From: Abditibacteriota bacterium
GTDB lineage: Bacteria; Armatimonadota; UBA5829
Direction of reading: 5' to 3'
Length of the DNA: 8,383 bases
NCBI GenBank assembly: GCA_017958015.1
Contig: JAGDDM010000128.1
Span: 1 to 8,383, forward strand
The translations under genes and the position numbers were made by a program. Below are positions 6,076 to 8,383 of the stretch, piece by piece; position 1 is the first letter of the stretch; each line of letters starts with the position of its first letter. Under the pieces are notes generated by a model that did not search any database, was not told the origin of the DNA, and saw nothing but the letters and a program-made list of their open reading frames with translations.

Positions 6076-7998
6076 ATGACAAAACCCAAACCCCTTTTTT
6101 CCCTTCTTCTTTTCCTTTGTCTCGTCGTTGCCGCGCCCTTCATCGGGGGCTGTTTCAACCCCGCCGGTGTGTCTTTCCTTTGGATTTGCGCCTTCGGAGC
6201 CCTTCTTCTCGCCCCCGGCGCCTTCGGGATAGGCTCCAAAGTCCGGGCCTTGTGCGCCGCCGCTTTCTTTATCCTCGTCATCATATCCGCCGGTGTGAAC
6301 CGCTTCCCCTATTTCGGCCTCACCTCCGTGCTCTACGCCGGATCCCTTCTCGCCGCCTACGTTTGCGCGAAAAAGTTTTTCGATGAGGGCAAAACCCTTC
6401 CGGTTCTGCGCCTTTTAAGCCTTGCCGCCGGCGTCATGTGCCTTTGGGGCATACGGGACTACGCGGTTATGGCCGGAGGCGGCCCGGAGTTTTGGGCATC
6501 CGTCTTTTCCGCCGGTGACAAAGCCCGCATGTTCGGCACATTCCAAAACCCCAACTACCTGGCCGGGTATTTGGCGGTGTCCCTCCCGGCGGCTCTCGCT
6601 CTCTGCGTGGCCGAGAAAAACCGAATCTTTTCCCTTCTCGCTAAAATATCCCTCCTTGCCCAGGCCGTGGCCCTCATGTTCACCGGCTCCCGGTTCGGCA
6701 TCGCCGCCTTCCTTTTGGGGCTGGTTGTGTTCGCCCTCTGCGCCGGCAAAGAGACCTTCAAAAAGGCGCTGCCCTACGGCATAGTGCTTCTTGTTACGGT
6801 GTTCGTCTTCGGCTCCGGCGTGGCGGCCAGAGTCGGGGAATCGACGGACTCCTCCTCGGTGCAGGCCAACTCCGGACTGTTCAGAAAATACACCTGGCGG
6901 GCAACGGCGAACATGATTAAGGCGTCGCCCATACTCGGTCAGGGACCGGGCAGCTACGAGATAACATACCCCGCCTTCACCATCGCCGCACCCACCGCCA
7001 ACGCCCACCAATCCTATTTGCAAATCGCGGCGGAAAGCGGCGTGCCCGCGTCGGTTCTGTTCCTTATATTCGCGGGCGGAGTGTTCCTCACCGGACTCAA
7101 ATCCCTGCGGAACGCCCGGAGCGAGAGGCGGGTATTTCTCGCCGCCGCCATGGCCGCCTGCCTTTCCTGCGCCGCCAGAAGCCTCGTCGATTCCGACTTC
7201 TACGTCATGGGCATAGCCGTCACCGCGGCGGTGCTCATGGGACTTCTCACCGCCGGAGAGGACAAAGGCGAATTGCCGGCTTGGAGCGCCAAGACCCTCT
7301 GCGGAATTGCCCTTTTGCTGGGGCTTCAGATTTTCGTGTCCTCCGCCGTGGTGACCCGAGGCGCCGCCAAGCCCTATGAGTCCTATCAAACCGCCGCGGG
7401 AATATGCCCCTGGAACCCCGCCTATGTCCGGGAGCTGGCAAAGCAGGAATATTTTACCACCGGCGACGGGGACGCCGCCGCCGCCCTAATCGGGAAAGCC
7501 ATCGCCATGGAGCCCCGAAACAGAGCCAACCACGAGGCGAAGTCTTTGATTGCTTTGGCCATGGGGGATGTTAAAACCGCCGAGGAGAGCCTCGAAAAGG
7601 CTCTCGACCTCACGCCCAAATCCGCTTTCCTGATTGATTCCCTAGCGAAACTTTATGACGAAAGCGGCGAGAGCGAAAAGGCGGATAAACTTTATAAGAG
7701 TCTCATCGACCTCGAGACCACTCCCTACGAGACGGTGAAGGGGGCGCCGGAGATTGTGGATTCCACCTATGCCTACGCCCACTTCCGCTTCGGAAAGAAA
7801 TATTTGGCGGAGGGCAAGGACAAAGAGGCTCGGGTGGAGTTCGCCGCCGCCAGGGACAGGCTGGAACGCCGCTACGCCCAAACCACCATGATCGAGGCCC
7901 TGAAGTCCGTGCTCCTGCTCACCGAGGAAAAGGAAGCGGAGGAGAAGAAAATGCTGGCCGACTGCGAGCGGTATATCGAGGAAATCGATAATAAATGA
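6076..7998 (+). CDS. O-antigen ligase/polymerase-like membrane protein (Wzy_C) with TPR-like C-terminus
   Basis: 640 residues. The N-terminal ~425 residues hold about ten or more hydrophobic segments typical of the WaaL/Wzy/PglL superfamily. Family motifs are MFGTFQNPNYLAGYL (152-166), FTGSRFG (202-208) and ILGQGPGSYE (286-295), then the region with His311 (NAHQSYLQIAAESG, 309-322). Arg206 and His311 are candidates for the conserved functional residues of the family. Residues ~435-640 are soluble, helical and Ala/Glu/Lys-rich, with TPR-like units such as PWNPAYVRELAKQEY and GDVKTAEESLEKALDLTPKSA. The likely role is transfer or polymerisation of lipid-linked glycans on the outer face of the cytoplasmic membrane; protein glycosylation is an alternative. 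The substrate cannot be told, as no glycosyltransferase genes are adjacent. The ATG at 6076 is the only reasonable start, yet it has no clear Shine-Dalgarno site and lies just behind the tRNA terminator. Confidence 0.87.
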   Translation: MTKPKPLFSLLLFLCLVVAAPFIGGCFNPAGVSFLWICAFGALLLAPGAFGIGSKVRALCAAAFFILVIISAGVNRFPYFGLTSVLYAGSLLAAYVCAKKFFDEGKTLPVLRLLSLAAGVMCLWGIRDYAVMAGGGPEFWASVFSAGDKARMFGTFQNPNYLAGYLAVSLPAALALCVAEKNRIFSLLAKISLLAQAVALMFTGSRFGIAAFLLGLVVFALCAGKETFKKALPYGIVLLVTVFVFGSGVAARVGESTDSSSVQANSGLFRKYTWRATANMIKASPILGQGPGSYEITYPAFTIAAPTANAHQSYLQIAAESGVPASVLFLIFAGGVFLTGLKSLRNARSERRVFLAAAMAACLSCAARSLVDSDFYVMGIAVTAAVLMGLLTAGEDKGELPAWSAKTLCGIALLLGLQIFVSSAVVTRGAAKPYESYQTAAGICPWNPAYVRELAKQEYFTTGDGDAAAALIGKAIAMEPRNRANHEAKSLIALAMGDVKTAEESLEKALDLTPKSAFLIDSLAKLYDESGESEKADKLYKSLIDLETTPYETVKGAPEIVDSTYAYAHFRFGKKYLAEGKDKEARVEFAAARDRLERRYAQTTMIEALKSVLLLTEEKEAEEKKMLADCERYIEEIDNK

Positions 7999-8003
7999 AA
8001 TAT

Positions 8004-8036
8004 ATCCGAAAGGTGTCAAAACCTTTCGGATTTTTT
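8004..8036 (+). terminator. Terminator of the O-antigen ligase-like gene
   Basis: ATCCGAAAGGT (8004-8014) pairs perfectly over 11 bp with ACCTTTCGGAT (8021-8031) around GTCAAA, followed by a T run to 8036. It lies five bases after the stop codon. Confidence 0.92.
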
Positions 8037-8085
8037 GTGATTTATAAAAACGACGCCCATCGGGCGAATCGGCGGGGCGGCGCTC

Positions 8086-8113
8086 TTGACATTTGCGGAA
8101 ATTGTGTTATCAT
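8086..8113 (+). promoter_or_regulatory. Sigma70-type promoter of hdrC
   Basis: A perfect TTGACA (8086-8091), a 16-base spacer and TATCAT (8108-8113), one mismatch from consensus. Transcription would start near 8120, about 29 nt before the ATG. hdrC is therefore the first gene of its transcription unit. Confidence 0.7.
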
Positions 8114-8137
8114 AAAATCAGGTGGTTGTTGGCCGCC

Positions 8138-8141
8138 GGAG
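8138..8141 (+). promoter_or_regulatory. Ribosome binding site of hdrC
   Basis: GGAG, seven bases before the ATG at 8149. It supports this start over later in-frame codons. Confidence 0.7.
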
Positions 8142-8148
8142 AAAAAAT

Positions 8149-8383
8149 ATGGAAAAAGAAACCGTTATAAAAATCGAAAAAGGTTATTCCTCCTTTGCGG
8201 AGGAAATAAAAAAGGACTACGGCGTGTTCGTGGCGGACTGCTACCAGTGCGGCAAGTGCACCGCGGGTTGTCCCGTGGCCTGTGAGGCGGACATATCTCC
8301 CTCCCAGGCGGTGCGCATGGTTCAGCTGGGTATGCGGGAGGACTTATTAAAGGCGAAGTCCGTTTGGCTTTGTACCGGCTGCG
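8149..8383 (+). CDS. hdrC: Heterodisulfide reductase subunit C-like iron-sulfur protein (3' truncated)
   Basis: The first 78 residues of a protein cut by the window end; family members are about 190 residues. The first [4Fe-4S] motif is CYQCGKCTAGCP (Cys31, 34, 37, 41), and the second begins at WLCTGC (Cys75, Cys78). Between them PSQAVRMVQLGMREDLLKA matches the HdrC helix that follows the first cluster half. HdrC passes electrons between the flavoprotein HdrA and the HdrB subunit in the cytoplasm. In bacteria without methanogenesis such complexes are proposed to act in flavin-based electron bifurcation. hdrB and hdrA would be expected just outside the window but cannot be seen. A related ferredoxin-type subunit (for example a glycolate oxidase or succinate dehydrogenase iron-sulfur protein) is less likely given the spacing. 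Confidence 0.85.
   Translation, partial: MEKETVIKIEKGYSSFAEEIKKDYGVFVADCYQCGKCTAGCPVACEADISPSQAVRMVQLGMREDLLKAKSVWLCTGC

Noticed and set aside
6415..7389. 324-codon open frame on the minus strand opposite the O-antigen ligase-like gene
   Set aside because: Gly/His/Glu-rich product without domains; the plus strand encodes a convincing membrane protein.
8054..8066. Small hairpin CGCCC-ATC-GGGCG, followed on the minus strand by a T run
   Set aside because: The stem is only 5 bp and no minus-strand gene lies nearby to be terminated.

Overview
The window looks like a chromosomal stretch of a GC-rich bacterium, with no phage, transposon or CRISPR signature. It has sigma70-type promoters with good -35/-10 boxes, Shine-Dalgarno sites, rho-independent terminators, a tRNA with an encoded CCA end, a division protein of the FtsB/DivIC type and an Hdr-type iron-sulfur protein. 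The gene mix (a signal-peptide-bearing GH36-like alpha-galactosidase with an NPCBM domain, a Wzy_C/TPR membrane protein, HdrC) would fit an anaerobic, carbohydrate-degrading, probably gut- or rumen-type bacterium. This is inference, and no phylum can be assigned from the sequence alone.

Layout, left to right. (1) 2-1471 (+): the 3' part of an MmeI-type DNA adenine methyltransferase gene, cut by the window edge, with a strikingly AT-rich middle between GC-rich ends. (2) 1502-1530: a strong promoter, followed by a two-gene operon: a secreted NPCBM/GH36-like alpha-galactosidase (1560-4028) and, 9 bases on, a DUF4432 aldose-1-epimerase-like protein (4038-5111). A bidirectional terminator (5116-5149) closes the operon. 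(3) 5150-5411: no convincing gene. It holds two diverged copies of a ~64-nt motif about 118 nt apart, each next to a minus-strand terminator-like hairpin. (4) 5433-5804 (-): a small single-pass, coiled-coil FtsB/DivIC-like septum protein with its own promoter (5840-5868, -) and terminator (5409-5434, -). (5) 5895-6058 (+): promoter, tRNA-Ser(GCT) and terminator. (6) 6076-7998 (+): a polytopic O-antigen ligase/polymerase-like protein with a TPR-like C-terminal domain, then a strong terminator. (7) 8086-8383 (+): promoter, RBS and the first 78 codons of hdrC, cut by the right edge.

How the genes fit together: the galactosidase and the epimerase-like protein form a plausible sugar-use pair, in which oligosaccharide is cleaved outside the cytoplasm and the released sugar is then handled by a mutarotase-like enzyme. 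The other genes are separate transcription units (restriction/modification, division, translation, envelope polysaccharide, redox) with no visible shared pathway. I do not see a clear novel multi-gene system. The two features least explained by standard annotation are the terminator/repeat array at 5182-5434 and the mosaic composition of the methyltransferase gene.
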